Assembly: GCA_021848765.1 (NCBI GenBank)
Contig: JAJZTU010000070.1
Coordinates: forward strand, 1-12,963
DNA: 12,963 nucleotides
DNA from: Bacillota bacterium
GTDB taxonomy: Bacteria; Bacillota; GCA-003054495; Carboxydocellales; JAJZTU01
Direction of reading: 5' to 3'
Below, piece by piece: positions 1 to 6,548 of this stretch. The stretch's first letter is position 1. The number at the start of each line of letters is the position of its first letter. The notes below the pieces were generated by a model. It had not been told where the DNA came from and did no database searches. It saw only the letters and a program-made list of their open reading frames with translations. The position numbers and the translations under genes are program-made.

Positions 1-908
1 AATTTAACAAGTGATTGCTTACGGCAAGTAACGAGAGAAGCCGTTAGATTTGCAAAAATGTACAGGTTTACCAGCAGCTTAAATAACCATAAACCTAAAT
101 CATAAAAAGGCGACAGGGCGCCAAGTACAATCAGGCTCGCTACAAATCCGCCAGGGATAAGATGCCGTATAGCAGCGGGAATTTTATGCTTCTGGATAAC
201 CCGCACTTTCCAATAACCATACTGGCAATACTGTTTAAATAATGCTCTAAGCGAAGAACGGGGATAATACCAGGATCTGATTTTCCGTGATTGCCATATT
301 CTACCCCCGAAACGTGTAATCCGCAAATTCAATTCATCATCCTGATTGCGGACAAGCTCCGGATCAAAGAGACCTATTTTATTAAAGATCTGTTTATTCC
401 AACACCCCAAATAAACTGAATCAACTGTTCCCTCTTTCTCTAAAAAATGGGAAGCAGCGCCTCCGGATGAACAAGGAGATTGAAATGCGAGTGCGATGGC
501 CTTTTGCAAATATGTCTTACCGGCCGCTCGCCATGCCCCGCCTACATTATCCGCCCCTGTTTCTTTTAAAATATTACAGCACTGGTAGATATAATCAGGT
601 GCATATTCCGTGTGCACATCCATCCGGATAATAATTTCACCCTGTGCAATACCGATAGCGGCATTTAGCCCTGTAGACACTATTCCGGCCGGATTATCAA
701 TGAGCCGGACCTCCGGGTGATTTTTGCAATAGGTTTCTAATACATCACGTGTACCGTCATTACTCATACCATCGGCAATTATGACCTCCAGTTTAATTTC
801 GTCAAGCTCTTGGCTCAATAGGGAATCAAGAAATGATTTAATATAGTTGGCTTCATTTAAACAAGGAACAATTACAGACACATTGTTATAGGGTTTAATT
901 TGAATCAT
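1..908 (-). CDS. Family 2 glycosyltransferase, ExoA-like (3' end off the left edge)
   Basis: This probable membrane-anchored sugar transferase uses a nucleotide-sugar donor to build an exopolysaccharide or surface glycan. About 302 residues are visible from an ATG at 908, preceded by the ribosome site AGGAGG (912-919), and no stop appears before the edge. The GT-A fold motifs are clear: a VSVIVPCLNE first strand (residues 10-19), ADGMSNDGT (45-53), the metal-binding RMDVH (95-99) and NQDDEL (188-193), followed by a QYCQYGYWK segment (226-234). The pattern IDNPAGIVSTGLNAAI and the later GGAASHF and VDSVYLGCW segments resemble the ExoA (succinoglycan) subfamily. Two hydrophobic stretches (about 249-264 and 271-291) suggest membrane attachment at the C-terminus, as in ExoA. 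The real acceptor sugar cannot be read from sequence. The family usually runs about 330 residues, so little is missing. Confidence 0.88.
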   Translation of the reverse strand, partial: MIQIKPYNNVSVIVPCLNEANYIKSFLDSLLSQELDEIKLEVIIADGMSNDGTRDVLETYCKNHPEVRLIDNPAGIVSTGLNAAIGIAQGEIIIRMDVHTEYAPDYIYQCCNILKETGADNVGGAWRAAGKTYLQKAIALAFQSPCSSGGAASHFLEKEGTVDSVYLGCWNKQIFNKIGLFDPELVRNQDDELNLRITRFGGRIWQSRKIRSWYYPRSSLRALFKQYCQYGYWKVRVIQKHKIPAAIRHLIPGGFVASLIVLGALSPFYDLGLWLFKLLVNLYIFANLTASLVTCRKQSLVK

Positions 909-1125
909 CTTGGCCTCCTATAGGTACAATAGTATCTTGAAAAACCATTTTACCCACAAGAACTTATTCATTTGAGTCTCCCCGTCGCCAGTCCCAACAC
1001 CACCCATTTATCTTAAGCTGCATCTCGCTACATATTATTCCTGTTTATTGTCAATTGTGAGGCTCGATGATTATATGTATTCCGGTTATTTATGTTGTGG
1101 TAATTTTTTATTCTCAAAACACCGG
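909..1125 (-). promoter_or_regulatory. Leader/intergenic region upstream of the glycosyltransferase
   Basis: This stretch holds no convincing gene. On the minus strand a perfect -35 box TTGACA lies at 1049-1054, but no good -10 box follows at 16-18 bases, so a promoter here is only tentative. A second weak option is TTGTGG with TACTAT just before the ribosome site. Two tiny reading frames with poor or moderate ribosome sites (17-19 codons, about 915-1025) are too short to support. Because an intrinsic terminator (1126-1177) lies just upstream, the glycosyltransferase probably has its own promoter in this stretch. Confidence 0.35.
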
Positions 1126-1177
1126 TAAAAAAACAAAGCAGCCGGAATCGGCCTACTATGACCGACACCGGCTGCTT
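1126..1177 (-). terminator. Strong intrinsic terminator of the short transcription unit
   Basis: On the minus strand the 10-bp arms AAGCAGCCGG (complement of 1168-1177) and CCGGCTGCTT (complement of 1136-1145) pair perfectly. An inner TCGG/CCGA stem extends the helix. A run of T residues interrupted once by G follows at 1127-1138. The plus-strand side has no T-run, so termination is directional, ending transcripts that come from 1439 or from the DUF4911 gene. Confidence 0.85.
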
Positions 1178-1404
1178 GACCCTTACCGGGTAAATTGTGG
1201 TGTTTTCCCGGTTTTCCCTACAGGCAGTTTAACGTCATACCCGGGACGTTCTAGAGCAGCCCCCTTTGCAGTGGGCAACTTGTCTAAGCATCCAGTGTTT
1301 GCGTAACATTGTAAGTACCCCCTTTCCTTGAGGATTTTGCCCCAAAGTTAACTGAGCCTTTTCTAGGTTTATTGCCCGGATAACCAAAATATTACTTCCC
1401 TGCT
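1178..1404 (-). ncRNA. Candidate small structured RNA / leader, family unknown
   Basis: This is the body of an independently transcribed short RNA of roughly 270-280 nt, predicted from the sigma-A promoter at 1411-1439 to the terminator at 1126-1177. Besides the terminator it can form AACGT/ACGTT (1231-1235 with 1246-1250) and ACCGGG/CCCGGT (1185-1190 with 1207-1212) hairpins. Its 5' half contains a 24-codon mini-ORF. I compared it by eye with the conserved cores of T-box, SAM, TPP, cobalamin, c-di-GMP-I, glycine and fluoride elements, SRP RNA and tmRNA, and saw no match. It could be a regulatory RNA, a leader attenuating the glycosyltransferase gene downstream, or simply a small-peptide mRNA. 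A covariance-model search would decide. Confidence 0.4.
1235..1309 (-). CDS. Candidate 24-residue Cys-containing peptide
   Basis: This short frame starts at ATG 1309 and stops at TGA (1235-1237). A purine-rich ribosome site, AAGGAAAGGGGG, lies about 8 bases upstream. The product is basic, with a KHWMLRQ segment followed by HCKGGCS and ending SRTSRV; the two cysteines are at residues 14 and 18 in a CKGGC motif. The peptide lies wholly inside the candidate RNA at 1178-1404, and its stop codon sits in a hairpin. I recognise no family. CKGGC is loosely reminiscent of the CxGGC start of SCIFF-type radical-SAM peptide precursors, but the rest does not fit and no radical SAM gene is visible nearby. 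It may be a real small protein, a regulatory leader peptide or chance. Confidence 0.35.
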   Translation of the reverse strand: MLRKHWMLRQVAHCKGGCSRTSRV

Positions 1405-1410
1405 AATCTC

Positions 1411-1439
1411 ATCATAACTCCTGCTTTAGTGATGGTCAA
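1411..1439 (-). promoter_or_regulatory. Sigma-A promoter of the short transcription unit
   Basis: On the minus strand TTGACC (complement of 1434-1439) and TATGAT (complement of 1411-1416) each match the housekeeping consensus at five of six positions. They are separated by exactly 17 bases. The predicted start is near 1404. The promoter lies between the end of the DUF4911 gene and the mini-ORF, so the downstream RNA can be made independently of that gene. Confidence 0.7.
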
Positions 1440-1455
1440 ACATTTCTGTGACAAT

Positions 1456-1725
1456 TCATTTCTGTTCTTCCTGTTTAATCCGCCTGGGGAAGTTTTGCAG
1501 GATTTCCTTAATTTCTTCCACAGTGTCAGAGGTAGCGTGAATTGCTACCAGGCCTGCCTTTGGCTCCAGGGGAGTGGCAAAACCCAAGTGGGTGTATCCC
1601 TCCATAATTTTCATGAAGAAGTTTATGTCCCTGGGAGCCATGCTGACTACTATGTAGCCCCTGTTATGCTCCTTGTCAGGTTGCACCGTACTTACCCCGC
1701 CTGAGCCTTTGTACCTCTTTCCCAT
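1456..1725 (-). CDS. DUF4911 domain protein
   Basis: This is a small cytoplasmic protein of 89 residues and unknown function. The pattern APRDINFFMKIMEGYTHLGF followed by LEPKAGLVAIHAT and a short amphipathic helix matches my memory of DUF4911, a small domain common in Clostridia. I chose the ATG at 1725 because GGAGG stands five bases before it; the GTG four codons upstream (1737) would put that ribosome site inside the gene. A perfect TATAAT (complement of 1750-1755) gives a short leader, though its -35 is poor. The gene diverges from sigI and is followed by the separate short transcription unit at 1126-1439. The C-terminus is lysine- and glutamate-rich (RRIKQEEQK). No catalytic residues can be named. 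Confidence 0.75.
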   Translation of the reverse strand: MGKRYKGSGGVSTVQPDKEHNRGYIVVSMAPRDINFFMKIMEGYTHLGFATPLEPKAGLVAIHATSDTVEEIKEILQNFPRRIKQEEQK

Positions 1726-1749
1726 AATTGCCTCCACTAACCTTTACGA

Positions 1750-1755
1750 ATTATA
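1750..1755 (-). promoter_or_regulatory. Perfect -10 box (TATAAT) for the DUF4911 gene
   Basis: TATAAT on the minus strand lies about 25 bases before the chosen ATG. There is no recognisable -35 hexamer at 16-18 bases upstream, so activity is uncertain. Confidence 0.35.
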
Positions 1756-1808
1756 GATTCCCTCACTCAGATACATTTCCAAAGTAATTTTGCCCAAATT
1801 AAATAAAT

Positions 1809-1840
1809 CCCCCCCAAAATTACGATAAATTATCGTATAA
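1809..1840 (+). promoter_or_regulatory. Putative SigI-type autoregulatory promoter with palindrome
   Basis: Seven C residues followed by AAAA (1809-1819) stand 14 bases ahead of CGTATAA (1834-1840). C-rich/A-rich -35 and CG-starting -10 elements are the recognised pattern of SigI-dependent promoters, and sigI operons commonly activate themselves. Overlapping it is a perfect inverted repeat, TACGATAA-A-TTATCGTA (1821-1837), which makes two opposed copies of the CG-starting motif. The assignment rests on motif resemblance and position. Confidence 0.55.
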
Positions 1841-1872
1841 TTAAATGAAAAGAACTTAACTGAGGTGTACGC

Positions 1873-2604
1873 ATGAATCAAAATCATGCTGGAGATAGAT
1901 TAGCCACAACATTGGCAGAAATCCGTCTGGGAAACAGTCAGGCCAGGGACAGTTTTCTGGAAGAATACAAGCCCTTTGTAGCCAAGGTAGCCAGTACACT
2001 CTGCAAACGGTTTCTGGATTGGGGCAGGGATGATGAGCTCAGCATTGGCCTGATTGCTCTGAATTCAGCTCTTGACCGTTATAAACCGGAAAAAGGAGTC
2101 CCTTTCCTGCCCTTTGCCCGGCTGGTAATAGAAAGCAATTTAAAAGACTATTTTAAAAAAGAAGCCCGTCACCAGCATGCGAGTCTCTACACGGCAGCGT
2201 CTGCAGAGGAAGATGAGTTTTTCAGCCCGGCTGAAATCGAGCAAGCCTGGACCAACTACCAAAACCAGACGATAGAAGATGAACGCCAGCAGGAAATTGA
2301 AGCTTTGGACCTGCTCTTGCGGGACTATGGAATTCAGTTTGATGATTTGGTAGACGTATCCCCCAAGCACAGGGATACCAGACAGACCATGTTTAGGGCC
2401 GCCCATCACCTGGCCGGTGAGCAAGCCCTCATGGGCTACCTGAAAAGTAAAAAAATGCTCCCCACAAAAGAGCTTTCGCTAAACACAGGTATTAACCGCA
2501 AAACCCTGGAAAAGGGCAGAAAGTACATCATCGCCCTGGCACTAATTCTTCACTGCCGGGAGGAATTCATCTACCTCCGTTCCTACATATCCCTTCACTT
2601 ATAA
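1873..2604 (+). CDS. sigI: RNA polymerase sigma factor SigI
   Basis: This is an alternative sigma factor of the SigI group, which directs RNA polymerase to heat-stress, cell-wall or polysaccharide-related genes in Bacillus and Clostridia. At 243 residues it is close to B. subtilis SigI (about 250). A sigma-70 region 2 spans about residues 28-97, including LGNSQARDSFLEEYKPFV and the -10-recognising FARLVIESNLKDYFKKE. A canonical region 4 is absent; instead the SigI-specific C-terminal domain occupies about 135-243, with LPTKELSLNTGINRKTLEK (196-214) as its helix-turn-helix and RKYIIALALIL after it. A GAGG ribosome site stands eight bases before the ATG. The next gene encodes its membrane anti-sigma factor, separated by about 20 bases, so the two form an operon. 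Regulation is probably autogenous through the promoter at 1809-1840. Its regulon cannot be read from this window. Confidence 0.93.
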   Translation: MNQNHAGDRLATTLAEIRLGNSQARDSFLEEYKPFVAKVASTLCKRFLDWGRDDELSIGLIALNSALDRYKPEKGVPFLPFARLVIESNLKDYFKKEARHQHASLYTAASAEEDEFFSPAEIEQAWTNYQNQTIEDERQQEIEALDLLLRDYGIQFDDLVDVSPKHRDTRQTMFRAAHHLAGEQALMGYLKSKKMLPTKELSLNTGINRKTLEKGRKYIIALALILHCREEFIYLRSYISLHL

Positions 2605-2625
2605 AGAGAAATGAGGTTTTCTCCC

Positions 2626-3876
2626 ATGGGTAAGCTAATAGGTATTGTTAGCAAAATTTCCGGTGCCAAGTGTATTATCATCACCAAAGACGGTGAATTC
2701 AGGCGGGTCCCCCTACCCTCCGGGCCGGTTAGGGTAGGTCAGGAAATACAGGCATCCTCTTTTGAATGGTCTGCTTTGACAAAATATGCCCTAATTGCTG
2801 CCTCATTATTGATTGCCGTTTTAGGGGTGACCCTGTATCAGTCGTCTGCCGCGGCAACACCGGTGGCCTATGTTTCCCTTGATATTAATCCCAGTCTGGA
2901 AATTGCCGTTGATAAAAATAAACAGGTAGTGGATATCTCTGCTTTCAACGACGACTCCCTGCCGCTGCTAAACAACCTGGACTATCAGGGCAAAGATGTC
3001 TACACAGTGCTCTCCATGATTCTCCAGCGGGCTATTGAGCTAAAATATGTCGCCCCTGACCGCCCCAACCTGGTAGTTTCATCAGTGGTGGAAGTTGAGC
3101 CCCAGGAGATGACCCTTGATACCGCCCGCCTGCAAGATGCTGTGGCCACTCCCCTGAAGGGTAAACCCCTTAAGGCAAGCGTGGTAGTCTATAAAGCCAA
3201 AAAGCAAGACCGGGAGGCCGCCAAGAAAGCTAGCCTCTCTACCGGGAAGTACCTCTTCTATGAAGGTGAACGCAAGAGCGGAGCCAGGATTACTCTGGAA
3301 GAACTCAAGGAACAAAGCATTGGGACTTTGGTGGAGACTAAAAAAGCCAAACTCCCTGAACCCCAGGCAGAAATCTTTGTACAATACCTGAATCGTGACC
3401 CTGAGGATATTTCGGAAAAACCCGCCCGTAAGCATAGCAAGAATGGAGATAAAGAGTATTATGACGTTGAGGACCTGGACTATGCTCAGGATGATGACCG
3501 CAATTCCCGGGAAACCAGAATCAAGCTGAAAGAGAATAAGGATACTGACAAGCAAAAAATTGAGCAAAGAGATTTTCGCAAAGATAAAGCTAACCTGATC
3601 AATAAGGACAGCGAGGACTACAAAAATAAATCTCATTTCCAAGATGAGAACAAAGCTAAGCACGAAAAAACAGGCAAGCAAAAAGACAGGGATAAGCCTG
3701 ATGACCGAAAAGACATAGATACAGATAACTATGATGACCGCGAAGACATAGATAACCCTGATAATCGAAAAGACATAAACAGAGATATACACAAGGATAA
3801 AAATACGGACAAGAATAAAGATGACAGTAAAAGCTCCGACAACGGTGACCACGATGATCCGGAAAAGGACGACTAA
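2626..3876 (+). CDS. rsgI: RsgI-type membrane anti-sigma-I factor with a highly charged tail
   Basis: This single-pass membrane protein should hold SigI inactive. An RsgI N-terminal domain (residues 1-45: GIVSKISGAKCIIITKDGEF) faces the cytoplasm and binds SigI. One membrane helix follows at about 53-72. An outside domain begins VAYVSLDINPSLEIAVD; its Asn88-Pro89 corresponds to the site reported to autocleave in clostridial RsgI. From about residue 258 to 416 the protein is almost all D, K, E, R and N, with degenerate repeats such as DDREDID, and no carbohydrate-binding or enzyme domain is visible. ATG 2626 is chosen because GAGG lies nine bases upstream; an ATG at 2611 would add five residues but has a weak ribosome site. 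It forms an operon with sigI and is closed by the terminator at 3907. Confidence 0.9.
   Translation: MGKLIGIVSKISGAKCIIITKDGEFRRVPLPSGPVRVGQEIQASSFEWSALTKYALIAASLLIAVLGVTLYQSSAAATPVAYVSLDINPSLEIAVDKNKQVVDISAFNDDSLPLLNNLDYQGKDVYTVLSMILQRAIELKYVAPDRPNLVVSSVVEVEPQEMTLDTARLQDAVATPLKGKPLKASVVVYKAKKQDREAAKKASLSTGKYLFYEGERKSGARITLEELKEQSIGTLVETKKAKLPEPQAEIFVQYLNRDPEDISEKPARKHSKNGDKEYYDVEDLDYAQDDDRNSRETRIKLKENKDTDKQKIEQRDFRKDKANLINKDSEDYKNKSHFQDENKAKHEKTGKQKDRDKPDDRKDIDTDNYDDREDIDNPDNRKDINRDIHKDKNTDKNKDDSKSSDNGDHDDPEKDD
3697..3780 (+). repeat. Degenerate 24-bp repeats in the rsgI tail
   Basis: Three similar units begin at 3697, 3730 and 3757. Each is a variant of a GAT-GAC-CGA-AAA-GAC-ATA pattern encoding D(D/N)R(K/E)DI(D/N). 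Spacing is 33 then 27 bases, so they are imperfect rather than a clean tandem array. They code for part of the acidic/basic disordered tail and suggest growth by duplication. Confidence 0.7.
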
Positions 3877-3906
3877 AAACCGTTATACTTATACCATTCA
3901 CCAAGT

Positions 3907-3937
3907 AACTCCCCTGCCGCAAGGCCAGGGGAGTTTT
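3907..3937 (+). terminator. Intrinsic terminator after sigI-rsgI
   Basis: AACTCCCCTG and CAGGGGAGTT pair as perfect 10-bp arms around a short GCAA-containing loop. The 3' arm runs into a short T-rich tail. It lies 30 bases after the rsgI stop and separates the pair from the lipoprotein gene. The A residues ahead of the hairpin could also serve as a weaker minus-strand tail. Confidence 0.85.
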
Positions 3938-4038
3938 CTATGCGCGGAACTTTTAAAAAATATGGGCGTAAAAACTAATAATTGTTGGCAAACTAGAAAC
4001 AATTACTAAGCAATATTCAGCAAGGGAGGGTATATTTT

Positions 4039-4608
4039 ATGTTTAAGTATTACAACTTCTCCACCCTGGTGATGATACTTTTCTTTAGTCTTACGGTATT
4101 ATTCACCGGCTGCGTCTCCGGAAATATCACCCGTGGGCCGCAGCCCAAGCCCCTGCCCCCCCTAAAATCAAACCTCCCCGGTCAGGTACTGCCGGGAGGT
4201 GTCCCCGGGCCGGGCTTCGAAGCCGGGGAATCCCTCCCAAAGGACATAATTAGCCAGGCGGACTTTTATGCCCGGGCGGTAGCTAATGGCAACTGGGTAA
4301 TTGCAAAAAATATGAGTACAGAAGCAAACAAACTTCTCCTGGAGCAAGAAGTAAAGCCCAGGCTGATTTCCTACTGGCGTCAGTGGAGGGTAAAGCTGCC
4401 GCCTAAAGCCACGGCGGACTTTGAGGATTCCCAACTTATCAAGGAAAACTTTGAAAACCAGCTGGTGATTGAAAGAATGCAATATGCTACTGAAACCGGA
4501 AGAAATCAGGTCCTCTACCTCCAGTTTCAGATAACCAAGGTAGGTGACAAGTACTTAGTCAATGATACCCTGCTGTTAACCACAGCCAAGATTTTCCCCG
4601 GTGCATAG
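4039..4608 (+). CDS. Predicted lipoprotein of unknown function
   Basis: This encodes a 189-residue secreted protein anchored by lipid on the outer face of the cytoplasmic membrane. The N-terminus has a hydrophobic signal (about residues 9-22) ending in the lipobox LFTGC with Cys25. A proline/glycine-rich linker (about 32-62) follows, then a compact domain (about 68-189) with a helical WRQWRVKLPPKA segment and alternating strands near the end (QVLYLQFQITKVGDKYLVNDTLLL). That ending is reminiscent of an NTF2-like or accessory fold, but I recognise no family. The ribosome site AGGGAGGG stands about nine bases before the ATG. It follows the rsgI terminator, so it is probably transcribed separately; a link to SigI is possible but unproven. 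It converges on the hydroxyacid dehydrogenase gene with only 20 bases between stops, and no convincing terminator is visible there beyond a 6-bp GCATAG/CTATGC hairpin without a T-run. Confidence 0.8.
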   Translation: MFKYYNFSTLVMILFFSLTVLFTGCVSGNITRGPQPKPLPPLKSNLPGQVLPGGVPGPGFEAGESLPKDIISQADFYARAVANGNWVIAKNMSTEANKLLLEQEVKPRLISYWRQWRVKLPPKATADFEDSQLIKENFENQLVIERMQYATETGRNQVLYLQFQITKVGDKYLVNDTLLLTTAKIFPGA

Positions 4609-4628
4609 AACAGTGCTCCCTATGCCTG

Positions 4629-5645
4629 CTATCTGTAGATCACGCTTTTACCAATGTTCTCAATTCTTTCGCAGCCGGTTAAGATCATGGCCTGTTGCAG
4701 TTCCCGGCCCATCTGCTCAAGGATGAGCTTAACACCCTCGCTGCCTCCGCCAAAAGCCCCTACTGCCAAGGGACGTCCAACCAGGACAGCTTGGGCGCCA
4801 AGGGCCAAAAGCTTGAGTACATCCATTCCGGTGCGTATTCCACCGTCTACCAGGATGGTTACTTTACCCTGAACCGTTTCGACAATTCCAGGCAGTACTT
4901 GCGCCGCTCCAGGAGTAAAATCCAAAACCCTGCCCCCATGATTGGACACCACAATAGCTGCTACCCCTGCTTCAGCAGCTAATTTTGCTTCCTCAGGAGT
5001 CATGATGCCCTTGAGGATAAAGGGCAGCTTGGTACTGGCCACCAGTTCCCTGATTTCTTCCAGGGTTTTGGGGCCTACCGGCTGTCCTTTTAGGGCCATG
5101 GTAACCAGTCCTGCCCCGTCTATATCCATACCCACAGCAACAGCCCCAATTTCTTCGGCCTGCCGGATGCGCCGGACTATCTCCTCCTGTGCCCGGGGCT
5201 TGATTATAGGGATGCCGGGGCCACCATTATTTTTCAGGGCAGCCAATCCGCTGTCATACATGGTGGGGTCAGCGCCGTCCCCGGTCATGGCCAGGGTACC
5301 GGCAGCATGGGAACCCTCAACAATATTAGTGATGAATTCCAGTTCAGACAGCGCCCCACCCATATTGTAGGGGGTCCCGGTCATTGGAGCGGCCAACACC
5401 GGTGAAGCTAATTGCTGGCCAAAAAGAGTGACCTTGGTCTCCGGTTGTTTGGCAGCATGGATGGTGCGCATATTTACTTTCAATTCCCGCAAAGCCTCTA
5501 AATTAGCCCTGAAGGCGCTGCCGGTATTTACTCCTCCCATTCCGGGGACCTCACCTGAGCAGGCCCTGCCATCACACACCTGACAAACGCGGCAGTAACC
5601 TTTGAGTTTTTCTCTTGCCTGGGCCTTAAGTTCTTTCAGATCCAT
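4629..5645 (-). CDS. FMN-dependent alpha-hydroxyacid dehydrogenase with N-terminal Cys cluster
   Basis: This FMN flavoprotein (338 residues) should oxidise a 2-hydroxyacid such as L-lactate or glycolate to the 2-oxoacid. The family's active-site signature is present: SNHGGRVLD with catalytic His236 and substrate-binding Arg239, Lys212 in LKGIM, and the phosphate-binding DGGIR (267-271) and GR (290-291). Unlike standard LldD or glycolate oxidase, the N-terminus carries Cys18, Cys21, Cys24 and Cys29 (CX2CX2CX4C), and the usual aromatic active-site segment is replaced by LAMTGDGADPTMY. The cysteines could bind an Fe-S cluster or zinc, giving a route to an electron acceptor other than oxygen. AAGGGGGAG is the ribosome site. 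It is the last gene of the cluster, 23 bases after the regulator gene. The exact substrate is unknown. Confidence 0.87.
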   Translation of the reverse strand: MDLKELKAQAREKLKGYCRVCQVCDGRACSGEVPGMGGVNTGSAFRANLEALRELKVNMRTIHAAKQPETKVTLFGQQLASPVLAAPMTGTPYNMGGALSELEFITNIVEGSHAAGTLAMTGDGADPTMYDSGLAALKNNGGPGIPIIKPRAQEEIVRRIRQAEEIGAVAVGMDIDGAGLVTMALKGQPVGPKTLEEIRELVASTKLPFILKGIMTPEEAKLAAEAGVAAIVVSNHGGRVLDFTPGAAQVLPGIVETVQGKVTILVDGGIRTGMDVLKLLALGAQAVLVGRPLAVGAFGGGSEGVKLILEQMGRELQQAMILTGCERIENIGKSVIYR

Positions 5646-5668
5646 CTTCTGAGTTCTCCCCCTTAAAA

Positions 5669-6388
5669 TTAAACGCGTTTATATTCCAGTTCTTTGGCCA
5701 TTTCTCCCTCTGCAAACTCCAAATGTTGCTTCATCTGTTCCCTTGCCTGGGCGGGGTCCCGCCTGCGAATGGCCTCCAGCACACTGCGGTGCTGGGCCAG
5801 GAGCTTTTCTCCATTTCCGGGTGTTTCAAATATTTTGCGGCGTGCTGTGTGGACGGAGTTGTGCACAGAGTCAGAAATGGTATTCATCAGCCGGAATAAT
5901 ACCGGGTTGTGGGTAGCTTCAGCTACCGCATAGTGAAATGCGGTATCAGCTTCATCGCCCCGGAGGTTATTATGGATATCCTGTTCCATTTCCTTCAGGG
6001 CCGCTTCCATTTTATCCACTTCCTCCCCGGTTGCCCGCTGGGCCGCCAGGTAGGCACAGGCGGACTCCAAAACCCGCCGGACTTCATAGACATGAAAGAA
6101 AGACCCTTTTTCCAGAGTCAAAATCATAGCCAGGGGCTGAATGAAATCATCCAGGGAGATTTCCCGGACAAAGGTGCCCTCCCCGGAACGGATCTCGATG
6201 TAGCCCATCATTTCCAAGGCCCTTAATGCCTCCCGTACCGAGGCCCGGCTGACTCTTAACCTTTCAGCCAACTCCCGTTCGGACAAGAGTTGATCCCCTG
6301 GTTTCAGGTCTCCCTCGGCCATTAGGCCCCTGATTTGTTCTACGATTTCTTCGTAGATTTTTTTGGTTTTGATTGGTTTCAGGTCCAT
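5669..6388 (-). CDS. GntR-family (FadR/FCD) regulator of the hydroxyacid cluster
   Basis: This cytoplasmic DNA-binding regulator has 239 residues. The N-terminal winged helix (about 8-75) has the GntR signature LLSERELAERLRVSRASVREALRALE. The C-terminal FCD effector domain (about 88-228) has the expected metal-site ligands Asp148, His152, His200 and His222. Related LldR and LutR proteins sense lactate and related acids. I placed the start at ATG 6388, preceded by GAGGTGGAG; the upstream ATG at 6427 has no ribosome site and would add 13 residues. It sits between the fused lut gene (160 bases upstream) and the FMN enzyme gene (23 bases downstream). The palindrome at 12265-12277 fits the FadR-subfamily operator TnGTnnnACnA, so this protein is the natural candidate to bind it. 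Whether it represses or activates is not visible. Confidence 0.9.
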   Translation of the reverse strand: MDLKPIKTKKIYEEIVEQIRGLMAEGDLKPGDQLLSERELAERLRVSRASVREALRALEMMGYIEIRSGEGTFVREISLDDFIQPLAMILTLEKGSFFHVYEVRRVLESACAYLAAQRATGEEVDKMEAALKEMEQDIHNNLRGDEADTAFHYAVAEATHNPVLFRLMNTISDSVHNSVHTARRKIFETPGNGEKLLAQHRSVLEAIRRRDPAQAREQMKQHLEFAEGEMAKELEYKRV

Positions 6389-6548
6389 TGCGTTCTCCAC
6401 CTCAGGATTAAGGATTCCCACTGTCATCTTTGGCGATACAGGCGGGTTGCATTAACTATTCGCTTTTTACAAGGCATACTCCTTTTTTCCGGTCCACCCG
6501 TATACCAAAAACCCCTTGGCTTTGCGCTAACCATCCCTGCTTTCCTGA

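Noticed and set aside
971..992. A stretch reading TTTGAGTCTCCCCGTCGCCA that resembles the 3' end of a tRNA
   Set aside because: The matching 5' arm of the T-stem and the rest of a cloverleaf are missing, so neither a tRNA nor an attachment site can be supported.
1067..1306. A 79-codon plus-strand frame over the short transcription unit
   Set aside because: It crosses the minus-strand terminator, lacks a good ribosome site and has no family resemblance.
3082..3852. A 256-codon open frame antisense to rsgI with a very hydrophobic product
   Set aside because: It mirrors the charged Asp/Lys codons of the RsgI tail, which read as Ile/Val/Phe on the other strand. It has no ribosome site and the sense gene is clear.
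4603..4625. GCATAG/CTATGC hairpin between the converging lipoprotein and FMN enzyme genes
   Set aside because: The stem is six base pairs and has no T-run on either strand, so a terminator cannot be claimed.
6389..6548. Possible second FadR-type operator upstream of the regulator gene
   Set aside because: GGTCCACC and GTATACC elements are present, but the half-site spacing is two bases rather than three and the flanks do not match.
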